From Thermoguttaceae bacterium (GTDB lineage: Bacteria; Planctomycetota; Planctomycetia; Pirellulales; Thermoguttaceae), in contig JARKPK010000003.1 of the NCBI GenBank assembly GCA_029975295.1, positions 62,001 to 126,000 of the forward strand: a stretch of 64,000 bases of DNA, written 5' to 3'. Within the stretch, counting starts at the first letter, position 1; each line of letters starts with the position of its first letter. Made by a program: the position numbers and the translations under genes. Of this stretch, positions 9,222 to 20,325 are shown one piece after another. The notes under the pieces are model-generated. The model was given only the letters and a program-made list of their open reading frames with translations. It was not told the origin of the DNA and ran no database searches.

Positions 9222-9694
9222 GCTGCACGGCCTTCGACCCGTTTTCGGCGATTCGGCCGAGCACGGCCGTCCGCTGATCTTTCGCAAGCGATGCGCCGCT
9301 TGCCCGCCTCGGCCGCAACGCATGGCGTGCTTTCTGTAAATGGCCGGTAGTTCGTGTTTTCGGGCCAAGTGAGCCACGGCCGCAACGGGGCCATTTCCCT
9401 TGCTTGCATGCTCGGTTGCAATCGCCTTCTTGACGCCGCTTCGGCAATGCGCTATTCTCGCGGCGGGACGGAAACATCGATCGCCCCCCGGGCTTTGCTG
9501 GCCGGTTAGCGGTTGAATGCGTTTGCCGGTTCCCCGATGGGCAGAGCCCCGCTCTGGGCTCCGGGCAGCGGCAGCTTGGGCGATTGCCGGTGTTTTCGTG
9601 TCTTTTGCTTGGCGACCATGGATGAATTGCGGCGCATCGCAGTCGCCGGCGCAAGCCGGGCGGCGGTGGTGCGGCCGAGGACGGAGCCGAAGAG
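9222..9694. other. Intergenic upstream of the nuclease gene
   Basis: No coding frame is supported. A promoter-like pair is listed at 9430-9458. Otherwise nothing was recognised. Confidence 0.5.
9430..9458 (+). promoter_or_regulatory. Possible sigma70-type promoter for the SNase gene
   Basis: TTGACG (5 of 6) at 9430-9435, a 17-base spacer, then TATTCT (4 of 6) at 9453-9458. The leader to the ATG at 9695 would be about 230 bases. Confidence 0.4.
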
Positions 9695-10243
9695 ATGGGA
9701 AGAAGCCGTTCTGCAAGTCGGAGCTATCGGACGCTTTCCAGGAAGGTGGGGGTGTTGGGGGCCGCGGTGCTCGCGGTGGCGGCCTGGGCGTTGCGGCCTT
9801 ATTGGCAGCCGGCCGACAACCAACCACCGGCGGAAGGGCGAACGGAGGTCGTGGTGGAACGTGTCGTTGACGGCGACACGTTTGTGATCCGCTCGCCGGA
9901 GAAAACCCGCGTGCGTTTGATCGGCGTCGATACGCCCGAGACGGTCAAGCCCGATCACCCCGTCGAGCCTTTTGGGCCCGAGGCCGGCGCCCTAACGCGG
10001 CAATGGATCGAAGGAAAGAGCGTTGTCTTGGAGTTCGATCGGGAGAAACACGACAAGTACGGCCGGCTGCTGGCGTATGTTTGGGTCGATGGCAAGATGC
10101 TCAACGAGGAACTGCTCCGTCAGGGGCTGGGCCGAGCGTTGCTGCAATACAATTTTTCCGCAGACCGTAAAGAGATGTTTCGTCGGGCCGAGGCCGAGGC
10201 GCGTGCCGCACGGCGCGGCGTTTGGTCGCTTCCGCAGCCGTAG
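9695..10243 (+). CDS. Membrane-anchored thermonuclease (SNase-like)
   Basis: The 182-aa protein has one N-terminal membrane or signal segment (residues about 18-34) followed by a staphylococcal-nuclease OB-fold domain (about 50-182). These enzymes cut DNA and RNA with calcium. The signature residues are present: Asp61 in VVDGDTF, Arg74 and Asp79-Glu82 in RLIGVDTPE, and Arg124 in DKYGRLLAYVW. The product should sit in the periplasm or on the outer face of the membrane. The start at ATG 9695 is preceded by purine-rich GAGCCGAAGAG. The next gene, a sulfatase, begins 75 bases later on the same strand, so the two may be co-transcribed, though no functional link is apparent. Confidence 0.92.
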   Translation: MGRSRSASRSYRTLSRKVGVLGAAVLAVAAWALRPYWQPADNQPPAEGRTEVVVERVVDGDTFVIRSPEKTRVRLIGVDTPETVKPDHPVEPFGPEAGALTRQWIEGKSVVLEFDREKHDKYGRLLAYVWVDGKMLNEELLRQGLGRALLQYNFSADRKEMFRRAEAEARAARRGVWSLPQP

Positions 10244-10318
10244 CTTGGCGCGGGGGCGCCCGAGGGCCGTCGCCGGTTCGATGCGCTTCATCGGTGGTGC
10301 CGTTGGGAGGTCGTCGCT

Positions 10319-11845
10319 ATGGATCGTATCGTTGCGTGCGTTCTGATCCTTGGGGCGTGGGTGATCGCAGGCCCGTATCGCGTGAATGTCGAGGCCGCGG
10401 AGGCTGCGAAGCTCAACGTGCTTTTCATCGCCATCGACGATTTGCGGCCCGAGGCGGGCTGCTATGGCAACACGCTGATTCGCACCCCGAACATTGACCG
10501 CTTGGCTGCCCGCGGCACGACGTTTCTTCGAGCCTACTGCCAGCAAGCCGTGTGCAGTCCATCGCGCACCTCGCTGCTTCTGGGCCGGCGGCCGGACACG
10601 ACGCAGGTTTTCGATTTGCAAACCCATTTTCGGCTTCATCTTCCCGACGTGACGACGCTTCCGGAGCATTTCAAGAAGCACGGCTATCACGCGCAGTCGC
10701 TGAGCAAGATCTATCACGGCGGACTGGACGACCCGCGCAGTTGGAGCGTGCCGCATTGGTCGCCGTCGGGGGGCGGCTACGGCAGCCCGCGAATCCGCGA
10801 AGAGCTTCGCGCCGAGGAAGCCCGGCTGCGCGAGCAGCGGGGCGAGGGGGCTCGGCCGCAGGTGTTGCAGCGAGACCCGCAGACGGGAACGCCGCTGAAG
10901 CTTTCGGAGCCGTCGTATCGAGTGCGCGGGCCGGCCTGGGAAGCGGCCCCGGTGGATGACGACGATTTGGCCGACGGCAAAACGGCGAAACGGGCCGTGG
11001 AAATCCTCGGCGAGATCAAGGACAAACCGTTCTTCTTGGCTGTCGGCTTCCTCAAACCGCATCTGCCGTTCGTTGCCCCGAAGAAGTATTTCGACATGTA
11101 TCGCCGCGAACAGTTCCGCACGGCCGCCAACCCGAATCCGCCGCAAGACTGCCCTGATATCGCACTGCACAAATGGAGCGAGTTGCGAGCTTATAAGGGC
11201 ATTCCGGCGGCAGGCCCATTGCCGGAAGAAACGGCCATCGATCTGATCCACGGGTATTACGCCGCCACCAGCTATACCGATGCGATGATCGGACGGGTGC
11301 TCGACGAGTTGGATCGGCTCGGGTTGTCCGATCGGACCGTGGTTGTCCTGTGGGGAGATCACGGCTGGCACCTGGGCGATCATGGGCTTTGGTGCAAACA
11401 CACCAACTTCGAGAAGGCGACTCGGGCGCCGCTGATCGTCAGCGCTCCGGGGCAGAAGGCGCCGGGGCGGCGCAGCCCGGCCTTGGTCGAGTTCGTCGAT
11501 ATCTATCCGACGCTAGTCGAGTTGTGCGGCCTGCCGATGCCGGAGGGCCTTGAGGGCACGAGCATGGCGCCGCTGCTCGACAACCCTGATCGATCATGGA
11601 AATCGGCTGCGTTCAGCCAGTATCCGCGAACGGGCGCAATGGGCTACACCATGCGAACCGATCGCTATCGGTACACCGAATGGCGCCCGAAGAAGCCTGG
11701 CGACCTGCGCGGCGTCGAGTTGTACGATCATCAGCAGGACCCGGAGGAGAACGTGAATCTTGCCGGCCGGCCCGAATTCAAAGAAGTCGTCGAGCAAATG
11801 GCCGCCCAGTTGAAGGCGGGCTGGCAGGCCGCCAAGCCGAAATAG
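10319..11845 (+). CDS. Secreted sulfatase (iduronate-2-sulfatase-like)
   Basis: The 508-aa protein carries an N-terminal signal peptide (residues about 1-28), then an alkaline-phosphatase-fold sulfatase domain. The first metal ligands are in FIAIDDLRPE. The sulfatase motif is CSPSR with Cys79, which must be oxidised to formylglycine for activity. The late metal and substrate motif is WGDHGWHLGDHG. The arrangement AIDDLRPE plus a C-terminal part ending in YDHQQDPEENVNLA resembles the iduronate-2-sulfatase branch, common in planctomycetes that degrade sulfated polysaccharides. It should act in the periplasm or outside the cell. No maturation enzyme or polysaccharide lyase is encoded nearby, so the substrate is not indicated by context. 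Confidence 0.93.
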   Translation: MDRIVACVLILGAWVIAGPYRVNVEAAEAAKLNVLFIAIDDLRPEAGCYGNTLIRTPNIDRLAARGTTFLRAYCQQAVCSPSRTSLLLGRRPDTTQVFDLQTHFRLHLPDVTTLPEHFKKHGYHAQSLSKIYHGGLDDPRSWSVPHWSPSGGGYGSPRIREELRAEEARLREQRGEGARPQVLQRDPQTGTPLKLSEPSYRVRGPAWEAAPVDDDDLADGKTAKRAVEILGEIKDKPFFLAVGFLKPHLPFVAPKKYFDMYRREQFRTAANPNPPQDCPDIALHKWSELRAYKGIPAAGPLPEETAIDLIHGYYAATSYTDAMIGRVLDELDRLGLSDRTVVVLWGDHGWHLGDHGLWCKHTNFEKATRAPLIVSAPGQKAPGRRSPALVEFVDIYPTLVELCGLPMPEGLEGTSMAPLLDNPDRSWKSAAFSQYPRTGAMGYTMRTDRYRYTEWRPKKPGDLRGVELYDHQQDPEENVNLAGRPEFKEVVEQMAAQLKAGWQAAKPK

Positions 11846-11935
11846 CCGATCGCCTCGGCTCGGGCGGACGATAACGCTGGCGGCAGACAACGTTGCCGAG
11901 AGAAATGGCCGGGCGCCGTCGCCTTGGGGGCGGGG

Positions 11936-13858
11936 CTACCGGCTGAGTTCGGCAGCTTCTTCCCAGTGTTCATAGAGCAGCGCTAGGGCTGCCTGCTGTT
12001 CGGCAAGTTCGGCCTGGAGTTGCTTGACGAGGCGACCATCGCGGTGGGTTTCGCCCTGGGTGAGCAATTGATTGATTTCGCCGATGCGGGCTTCGCGGGC
12101 AAAGATGTCGGCTTCGATGTCCGGCAATTTGCGATAGGGGAAACGCCTTCGGCGCCGTGTGGGCTGCTGCTGTGCTTGTGATGCCGCCGCGCGGTCGGCT
12201 GCTCGCTCCGTCCGCCCGCTGTCGGCCCCCGGGGGGCGTTCCGCGGCGTCGGCCGACTCGGCCGACGCCTTCAGCCGCACGTAGTCGTCGTAGTTGCCCT
12301 CGACGATTCGCACGCGGTCGGGCTCGACGACGATCAGGTGATCGGCCGTTTGGTTCACGAAGTAACGATCGTGGCTCACCAGTAGCACGGTTCCGTCGAA
12401 TCGCCGCAGCGCCTGTTCCAGCGAATCGCGGGCCCAGAGGTCGAGATGGTTGGTCGGCTCGTCGAGCACCAACAGATTAGCCTCGCAGGCCGCCAGCCGG
12501 GCCAGCGCCGCGCGGCATCGTTCGCCGCCGCTGAGTTGGCCCACGGTTCGCAACGCGGTGTCGCCGGTCAGTCCGAATCGGGCCAAGAGATTCCGCCGCT
12601 GCTGCTCGACGAAGTCGCGTTGCGGCGGGCGAATCGCGTCAACCACCGGCAGGCCGCTGTCGATTTCCGCCAGTTGTTGATCGAAATAGCCGACGCTCAC
12701 CCCGTGGCCGATTTCCGCCGTTCCCTCATCGGGCGACTCCAACCCCAGCAAGCATTTGAGCAGAGTCGTCTTGCCGCAGCCGTTCGGCCCGATCAGCGCC
12801 CAACGTTCGCCGCGGCCGACGCGCAAGTCGAGATTGGCGAACAGACGCCGTTCGAACGACTTGCCCAGGCCTTGGGCTTTGACCACGATGTCGCCGCTGC
12901 GCTTGGCTGCCGCGAAGGCCATGGGCGGCCCGACGATCTCGCGCGGCGGTTCGACCCGCTCGATGCGTTCGAGCTTTTTGCGGCGGTCTTCCGCTTGAGC
13001 GTGCTTCTGGCCGTAGAAATTGCGGCGGATGAACTCTTCGGCCTTGGCGATCTCCGTCTGCTGGCGCTCGTAGGTGCGCCGCTGAACCAGCACGCGTTCG
13101 GCCTTCTGCGTCCAGTAGGCGGAAAAGTTGCCGGTGTAGCTCTCCACTTTGCCGCGGTAGAGTTCGATCGTTCGCGTGGTCACTCTGTCGAGGAAATAGC
13201 GGTCGTGGCTGACGACGAGGACGGCGGCCGACGATTCGATGAGGAACTGCTCGAGCCATTCGGTTGCGGCGATGTCGAGATGGTTCGACGGCTCGTCCAG
13301 AAGCATCAGATTCGGCTCGGCCAGCAGCAGCGTCGCCAGCAGCAAGCGGTTCTGCTCGCCGCCGCTGAGGGTGGACACCGGCTGGGCGTGCACGGCGCGG
13401 TCGAACCCCAGACCGTCGAGCACCCGATCGATCTTGTGGTCGAGGTTGTAGCCGTCGAGCCGCTGCAACTCGTGCTGCAAGTGGTCCCACCGAGCGGCCA
13501 ACCGTTCGTGTTCTTCCGGGTCGGCGGCCGCGGCCAGTTCCTCGGCCGTCTCGTCGGCCTCGGTTTGAAGCGCGATCACGCCGGCCAAGGCCTGCCGCGC
13601 GATTTCGCGAACGGTAGCGCCGGCGGTGAACTGCGGTTGCTGCTCCAAGTAGCCCAGGTGGGCCGCGCGATGGCGCAGGCACGTCCCGCTGTCGGCCTCC
13701 TCGCGGCCGGCCAGAATGCGCAGCAGGGTTGTCTTGCCGCAACCGTTCGGCCCGATCAGGGCCACCCGTTCGCCCGGGCGGATCTGCAACGAAACGCCGT
13801 CGAGAATTGGTTCCGGGCCGAAGTGCTTGCAGAGTTCTTGTGCCTCGAGCAGAATCAT
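11936..13858 (-). CDS. ABC-F family ATPase (Uup/EttA-like)
   Basis: The 640-aa soluble protein has two ABC ATPase modules and no membrane segments. Both modules have Walker A GPNGCGKT (near residues 36 and 352), signature LSGGE, and Walker B LLDEPSNHLD or VLDEPTNHLD. A linker of about 80 charged residues, rich in Arg and Lys, separates the modules as in ABC-F proteins. Those proteins bind the ribosomal E site and relieve stalled or problematic translation. The C-terminal coiled-coil (about 575-640, RKLPDIEADIFAREARIGE) matches the DNA- or ribosome-binding arm of Uup. The gene converges with the sulfatase gene at its 3' end. The subfamily within ABC-F is not certain. Confidence 0.92.
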   Translation of the reverse strand: MILLEAQELCKHFGPEPILDGVSLQIRPGERVALIGPNGCGKTTLLRILAGREEADSGTCLRHRAAHLGYLEQQPQFTAGATVREIARQALAGVIALQTEADETAEELAAAADPEEHERLAARWDHLQHELQRLDGYNLDHKIDRVLDGLGFDRAVHAQPVSTLSGGEQNRLLLATLLLAEPNLMLLDEPSNHLDIAATEWLEQFLIESSAAVLVVSHDRYFLDRVTTRTIELYRGKVESYTGNFSAYWTQKAERVLVQRRTYERQQTEIAKAEEFIRRNFYGQKHAQAEDRRKKLERIERVEPPREIVGPPMAFAAAKRSGDIVVKAQGLGKSFERRLFANLDLRVGRGERWALIGPNGCGKTTLLKCLLGLESPDEGTAEIGHGVSVGYFDQQLAEIDSGLPVVDAIRPPQRDFVEQQRRNLLARFGLTGDTALRTVGQLSGGERCRAALARLAACEANLLVLDEPTNHLDLWARDSLEQALRRFDGTVLLVSHDRYFVNQTADHLIVVEPDRVRIVEGNYDDYVRLKASAESADAAERPPGADSGRTERAADRAAASQAQQQPTRRRRRFPYRKLPDIEADIFAREARIGEINQLLTQGETHRDGRLVKQLQAELAEQQAALALLYEHWEEAAELSR

Positions 13859-14037
13859 CGACGCTTATCGTGTCTTTCAGCAAATAGGTGTTGCGGCCGG
13901 CCCCGCGTTCGGCCAATCGGCGCTTGCCGGCCGACGGCGTCCCGCCGGCAAAGCTGCGGGTTCCTCTTCGGCAACGAGTATCTCGCCCCCGTAGCCGACT
14001 TTCCAAACACGCGGCGCCGCACGGCGCGCTGCCACAG

Positions 14038-16395
14038 TTACTGGGTTGGTCGAACGGGTCGGGCCGAAGGGCGCGCCGCGCCGCCCGCCTGGACTTTTTC
14101 GAGCAATTCGCGGGCTTCGTTGACCAACGGGCTGCCGGGGTAGTCTTTGATGATGCGGTGCAAGGTGGCTGCCGCAGCGGCAGTGTTGTTTTGTTTGATT
14201 TCGTGTTCGGCCGCCAACATCAAAACCTGATCCATGTAGGCCGAGTCGGGATTCGCCGCCCGAAGCTGCTCGGCCAGCGCGACCGATTGCGGGTACATCT
14301 CGCGGGCCGCCCAGTATTGCATTGTCAGCAGCGTCAGGTATCCATCGAGCTTTTCGCTGGGGAACTCGCGTTGCCATGCCTGAAGTTCGGCCGCCGCGCG
14401 GTCGAGCTGACCGGTCTTGATGAAGTCTTCCGCCGAGCGGCTGTAGGCCCCGCGCCACGCCGTCTGTTCAATGAATCGTTTGTGCGAGGTCATCAGCTGG
14501 TCGGCATCGAGATAGGCTTTGCGGGCGGCAGGGCCGTCGCCTTTAGCCGCGTAGAGGTCGCCCAAGACTCGTTGCAGTTTTGCGCCCGAGGCGCCGGTTC
14601 GCCGCGCGCCGAGCGTCTGCTGAGCTTTCTTCAGCAGGTCTTCGCCCGCTTGCCGATCGAGCAGGTCGTTGATGGCGATCTCGGCGGCGTCCAATGCGCA
14701 TTCGGCGGCCAGATCTTTGATGTTCACCTTTTCGGCGGCGCCCTTCCAAATCGCGAAGGCGAGCTTCGAGTCGGCCAAGTGGTTGCGGGCCAGCGGGGCG
14801 ATATGCTGGGCCAATTTCACAAGGTCTTCGTCGCCGGCGGCGGCCGAAGCGCCGACAAAAGGCGTTTTACCCACCTCCACGGCCCGGCGGAGCCACTCAG
14901 TCGATTCCGTGAGCAGCGTGTCTTCCGGCGGCTTCTTGATCGGCAGCACGCGCCGCGGGGCGCGCGGCTGGGGGACGGGCCGTTCGGGTTTGTCGCTCGG
15001 TTCGGCCTGCGCGGCTTCGTCGGCCGCCGCCTTTTCTTCGGCTAGCTTTTCGTCGTATTTCGCGCGGAGCTCGTCGGCTTTGGCCTCGAAGGCCGCAGCC
15101 AACTGACGCAAGCCGGCGGCGTCGAGCGTTGTGGGATCGTAGGTCTGCAAGATCGGCAGGAAGGCGTCGAGGGTAGGAAGCTCCGCTTTCGCTTTGTCGC
15201 GGTTGCGGATGAGCAGGCGAGGCCGTTCGACGAAGATGCGATTAGTGATCTCCACCGGCTTGCCGGCGCCTCGCTTGAACGACAGCTTGACCGGATAAAG
15301 GCCCGGCCTGAGATACACGTGCTCCGGCGAGGCCTTGTCGCTGGTTTGGCCGTCGCCGAAGCTCCACTCGATCTTGGCGCCGGCGGCGAGCGAGCGGGCC
15401 GACATGTCTCGAAACGAAACCTTGATCAGCGGTTGATCGTTGTCGGGTAGCGGTACGTCGCCATCGATTTTGATGAGGAAGTCGGGCGCGAGCTTCATCG
15501 TTCTCATGGTCAGCGTCCCGACGGGCGCGCGCGCTACCGCCTGCACTTTGAAGACATCGGGTGGAATGGCTTTCGGCAGCGGCTTGATGTCGGGCGGATC
15601 GATCTCCCAGGCCGCGACCATCACGGCCTCTTTGCCGGCGGCGGCATGATAATACTCAAACTTGTACTGCCCGGGGCGCAAATCAATGTCTTGCCGGCTG
15701 CCTCGCTGGGCATGCCGCATTGGGCCGTGCCGGCCCGGGGCGGAAACAACCACCTTGCCGTCGATAAGAAGGAAGCTCGCGTCTTGGCTCGACGTGAGGA
15801 ACCCGTACTTCGCCGCCTTGTCGATGTGCAACCAGCCCTCGTACTTGCTGAGAAACGGGCCCGGCTCCCACAGGAACGGGTTGTCGGAGTGATTCACGCC
15901 GTCGACATAGTCGGCTCCAATCCGCTTGGCTGCGGCGAACGCGGTGCGGATCGAATCGAGATTGTTCAAATCGCAATCGCGCCATTGGCGTGTTTCCAGC
16001 AACAGTCCTTCTTTGGCGGTCCACGGCGGACTGACTTCGGCCCCTTTGGCAACCTCGCCGCCGTAAAGCAGTTCGTAGTCGGTCTGGTTCGCGGCGATCT
16101 GAAAGGCCGCACGGCAGAAATCCCCCGGCCCAACCTGAAGCACGCGCGAAGGAACGAGCCGCTCGCTGCGCGTGGAAACGGCTAGGTTGCGCCCGTCGTC
16201 GGCCAATTCGCCGTGATGGAAGAACTCGACAACCGCCACGGTGTGCGCGCCGGCCGGGGCTTGAACGGGTCGCATCGAGCTGAACTCGACCTGGCCGCGG
16301 CGGAAATTCTGCGCCGCCGAGGGACCGGCCGCCGCCCATGCGACCAACAGCGCCGCGATCGGCGCGATGGATTGGGCGCGATCGAAAACGGGCAT
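14038..16395 (-). CDS. Secreted PKD- and TPR-containing protein
   Basis: The 785-aa protein begins with a signal peptide (cleaved near GPSAAQ). Residues about 30-240 include a segment reminiscent of a PA14-like beta-sandwich (SKYEGWLHIDKAAKYGF, then FEYYHA). Residues about 300-390 form a PKD domain (IEWSFGDGQTSDKASPEHVY). An Ala/Glu/Lys/Pro-rich charged linker at about 440-500 follows. The C-terminal 270 residues are helical repeats typical of TPR, ending with a tetratricopeptide-like run (HRIIKDYPGSPLVNEARELL). It is presumably a periplasmic or cell-surface protein. A GGAGG ribosome-binding site lies directly before the ATG. The gene is divergent from the MoxR gene, with 104 bases between them. 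The function is not known. Confidence 0.8.
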   Translation of the reverse strand: MPVFDRAQSIAPIAALLVAWAAAGPSAAQNFRRGQVEFSSMRPVQAPAGAHTVAVVEFFHHGELADDGRNLAVSTRSERLVPSRVLQVGPGDFCRAAFQIAANQTDYELLYGGEVAKGAEVSPPWTAKEGLLLETRQWRDCDLNNLDSIRTAFAAAKRIGADYVDGVNHSDNPFLWEPGPFLSKYEGWLHIDKAAKYGFLTSSQDASFLLIDGKVVVSAPGRHGPMRHAQRGSRQDIDLRPGQYKFEYYHAAAGKEAVMVAAWEIDPPDIKPLPKAIPPDVFKVQAVARAPVGTLTMRTMKLAPDFLIKIDGDVPLPDNDQPLIKVSFRDMSARSLAAGAKIEWSFGDGQTSDKASPEHVYLRPGLYPVKLSFKRGAGKPVEITNRIFVERPRLLIRNRDKAKAELPTLDAFLPILQTYDPTTLDAAGLRQLAAAFEAKADELRAKYDEKLAEEKAAADEAAQAEPSDKPERPVPQPRAPRRVLPIKKPPEDTLLTESTEWLRRAVEVGKTPFVGASAAAGDEDLVKLAQHIAPLARNHLADSKLAFAIWKGAAEKVNIKDLAAECALDAAEIAINDLLDRQAGEDLLKKAQQTLGARRTGASGAKLQRVLGDLYAAKGDGPAARKAYLDADQLMTSHKRFIEQTAWRGAYSRSAEDFIKTGQLDRAAAELQAWQREFPSEKLDGYLTLLTMQYWAAREMYPQSVALAEQLRAANPDSAYMDQVLMLAAEHEIKQNNTAAAAATLHRIIKDYPGSPLVNEARELLEKVQAGGAARPSARPVRPTQ

Positions 16396-16499
16396 GGTTC
16401 ACTCCTCCCCTCTGAAATGCCGACAGGTTGCGTGCCGAATCGGCTTCAATTAGTCTAAAGGAATCGTGCGCTTTTCGGAAGTCGTCAGAGGAGATCGGC

Positions 16500-18005
<1,506 letters not shown>

Positions 18006-18107
18006 TCGCTTTGCAGGATATTGGGACGACGGATGGGCCAGGGCGTTCTGCTCCGGCCGGACGCTGGTCGAAGGCGAGGGCCTTATCCGAGGGAAGACGG
18101 CAAAGTC

Positions 18108-18401
18108 ATGTCGGGCTTAGAGCCAGAAGACGATCCAGCGGCTGCCGGGCGCCAGTCCGCCTGCCGCCGTCCTGTCGGGTGGATCTCAGCCCCGATTGCC
18201 TGGGTTCTCATCGCCATTGTGCGGTTGTACCAGTGGTTGATCAGTCCGCTTCTGGGCAGGCATTGCCGGTTCGAACCGACGTGCAGCGCCTATTTCATTG
18301 AGGCCGTGAAGAAGTACGGCCCGCTGGCCGGCGGCTGGCGGGGGATTAGGCGGATCCTTCGGTGCCATCCGTGGAACCCCGGCGGTTACGATCCACCATA
18401 A
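18108..18401 (+). CDS. yidD: Membrane protein insertion efficiency factor YidD
   Basis: The 97-aa protein has the YidD family pattern: a hydrophobic segment ([19 protein letters not shown]), then [38 protein letters not shown] and the terminal DPP. YidD is a small peripheral inner-membrane protein that assists YidC and Sec in membrane protein insertion. Start ATG 18108 was chosen because it gives the normal family length. Unusually it is not beside rnpA, rpmH or yidC here. It is followed by a strong terminator (18449-18481). The gene begins 102 bases after the MoxR stop. Confidence 0.93.
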   Translation: MSGLEPEDDPAAAGRQSACRRPVGWISAPIAWVLIAIVRLYQWLISPLLGRHCRFEPTCSAYFIEAVKKYGPLAGGWRGIRRILRCHPWNPGGYDPP

Positions 18402-18448
18402 CCGTGTCGCTGTTTCTCGGCGGCAGTGGTTGCGGCGAGACAGCTCGG

Positions 18449-18481
18449 CGTGCTTCGGGCGAAGCACGGCCGTTCTTTTTT
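18449..18481 (+). terminator. Rho-independent terminator after yidD
   Basis: A perfect 9-bp stem, CGTGCTTCG paired with CGAAGCACG (18449-18468), is followed by a T6 run at 18476-18481. A second pair (AAGCACG at 18485-18491 and CGTGCTT at 18501-18507) lies next to it. It may serve the opposite transcript, although no T run follows on that strand. Confidence 0.8.
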
Positions 18482-18518
18482 GCAAAGCACGGCCGCTTTT
18501 CGTGCTTGGCCGAAGGCT

Positions 18519-20291
18519 TCAGAAATCGAGCCGCCGAAAGGCCCGCAGCCCGATCGCCATCGGCAGAATCGTGGCAATGGCCGCCAATACGACGCTAATC
18601 AACATCCCGGCGAAGAACATCGCCCTGAGCCACCATTGAGCGGTCGAACGATCACTGAGAAACTGGAGCAACATGGGAAAATCGCCGCTCAGGTAGCAAT
18701 GGGCCGGCACGGCCGTCAAAACGACAATGGCAACGATGTACAGAGTGCTGACGACTAGATTGAGTGTGCCGCCGAAGCCCGCGGCGATTCGCGAGGGCGA
18801 TTCTTCCCGCAGATTGGGCAACCGCGCCCCCAGCCCGACGGCGATGCCGGCCAAGCCCACGCAAAGCAGCAGGCACGTGATCTGGTGCCCAACGAGCACC
18901 ATCGTGTCCACGTCGAGCATAACATCGCTGAGAAACACCAGCAGGCAACTCGGAGGCAAGGTGCCCAAGGCGGCGAAGGTGAACTTGCTCCAAAGGATCA
19001 TGTCGCGGCGGATCGGCAACAGGCCGAGCAACCAGAACCGCTGCCCCTCGATGCTGATCATCGGGTAAACGAACCGCGTGGTGAAGGTGGACATGAGCAA
19101 CCCCACTACGGTGAGATTGAGGAAGCTCAGCATGTTGACCCACGCGGCGTACTGCATGTTGTAGCTGAACCGGCGAATGTTGAGAAAGTAAAGGCCGAGC
19201 AGCCCGAAGAAGATAAGAAACTGCGACCATTGCAGCGGGTCGCGGCAGAAGATGCGGAGGTCTTTGATCAGAAACAGCCGCACCGGCAGCGGCAGGCCCG
19301 CCAGCAAGCGTTCCAGCACCTGCCACTGGCGCGCCGAGCGGACGATGCGATGGGCTTCCGGAGCGGAACTCATCGCGCTGAGGGCGCGGCGGAGCGACGC
19401 CTCGGCGATCCCTACCGCGATCTGCCGGAAAAACAGGGCGTTGGCCACCAGGAGGAAAAGGAACTTGACGCTTTCGGCCCAAAGGTCTTCCGCCGCGGCC
19501 AGCAGTCCGGCGGTCAGCCACCAACTGGGCAGAACCTTGCCTTGCGAAATCTGAAGCCGGCCGAGCATCTCTTGGAACCAGCCGACCGTCAGAAAATCGT
19601 GTGCCGTCCGGGCGAAGGTGCTCCAGATCGACCAAGCGGCAACGACGATCGCCGCGGCCGCTCCGGCGGCCAGCAGCTTGCGGCGGCTTCCCGGAAAACG
19701 ATCCATGATCAGCAGGCAGCATGCTGCGCCCCAAGCGGCCGGCACGTAGATGAACGCCAAGATGAAGGGCAGGGTCAGCGCATAGTAGTACCACGGCGCG
19801 CCGGCCGTCACCCCATAGGCGGCCAACACCGGACTGCCCAGCAAGATGAAGCCCCAACTGCTGAACAGAACGGCGTCGTGGAACTTATGTACGAACACTC
19901 GTTCGACGCGGGCGGGAAAGGTGAGCAGAAAGAGCGTCTCGCGCGAACGGAAGAGGGAACTGTAAAGAATGATCCCCGATGAAAAGAACAGCATCACCAG
20001 CAGGGCAGCGAAGAACATGCTGATAATGGCGCTGACGGTTTGCAGGTACAGGTCGGGCGAAAGATTCACCGAACCGAGAAACCGCAGCCCATCGACGAAC
20101 AACAGGAACAATCCCAGCCACAGCAAGGCGCTGAGCGCGAAAATCAGCGCCGCACGGAACCGGGCTTCGGTCATTACTTGCCGAGCGATGCTGCGGACGA
20201 TCCGCCAGCGAAGCACGCGAAACGCGCGCATCTCCGACTCGGCAGGCAGCAATTCGTCGGCCGATGTGGCGATGGCCATGGCGGTGGTCAA
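18519..20291 (-). CDS. ABC exporter membrane subunit (multi-pass)
   Basis: The 590-aa protein is almost entirely membrane-spanning, with roughly 12 or more hydrophobic segments. An early pair (AALIFALSALLWLGLFLLFVD) and others near residues 85-110, 135-175, 200-220, 265-285, 345-365, 385-410, 440-460, 490-515 and 560-585 are the clearest. It belongs with ABC-2 type or putative ABC-exporter permeases. The ATPase gene lies 34 bases upstream on the same strand, and a membrane-tethered protein gene precedes that. The substrate cannot be inferred. Confidence 0.8.
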   Translation of the reverse strand: MTTAMAIATSADELLPAESEMRAFRVLRWRIVRSIARQVMTEARFRAALIFALSALLWLGLFLLFVDGLRFLGSVNLSPDLYLQTVSAIISMFFAALLVMLFFSSGIILYSSLFRSRETLFLLTFPARVERVFVHKFHDAVLFSSWGFILLGSPVLAAYGVTAGAPWYYYALTLPFILAFIYVPAAWGAACCLLIMDRFPGSRRKLLAAGAAAAIVVAAWSIWSTFARTAHDFLTVGWFQEMLGRLQISQGKVLPSWWLTAGLLAAAEDLWAESVKFLFLLVANALFFRQIAVGIAEASLRRALSAMSSAPEAHRIVRSARQWQVLERLLAGLPLPVRLFLIKDLRIFCRDPLQWSQFLIFFGLLGLYFLNIRRFSYNMQYAAWVNMLSFLNLTVVGLLMSTFTTRFVYPMISIEGQRFWLLGLLPIRRDMILWSKFTFAALGTLPPSCLLVFLSDVMLDVDTMVLVGHQITCLLLCVGLAGIAVGLGARLPNLREESPSRIAAGFGGTLNLVVSTLYIVAIVVLTAVPAHCYLSGDFPMLLQFLSDRSTAQWWLRAMFFAGMLISVVLAAIATILPMAIGLRAFRRLDF

Positions 20292-20325
20292 TCCCCCGGC
20301 GTCCGGTCGGAAGACACAGGGCCGG

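Noticed and set aside
12446-14143. Plus-strand open frame of 565 codons opposite the ABC-F gene
   Set aside because: No protein-like motifs. The minus strand has two complete ABC modules.
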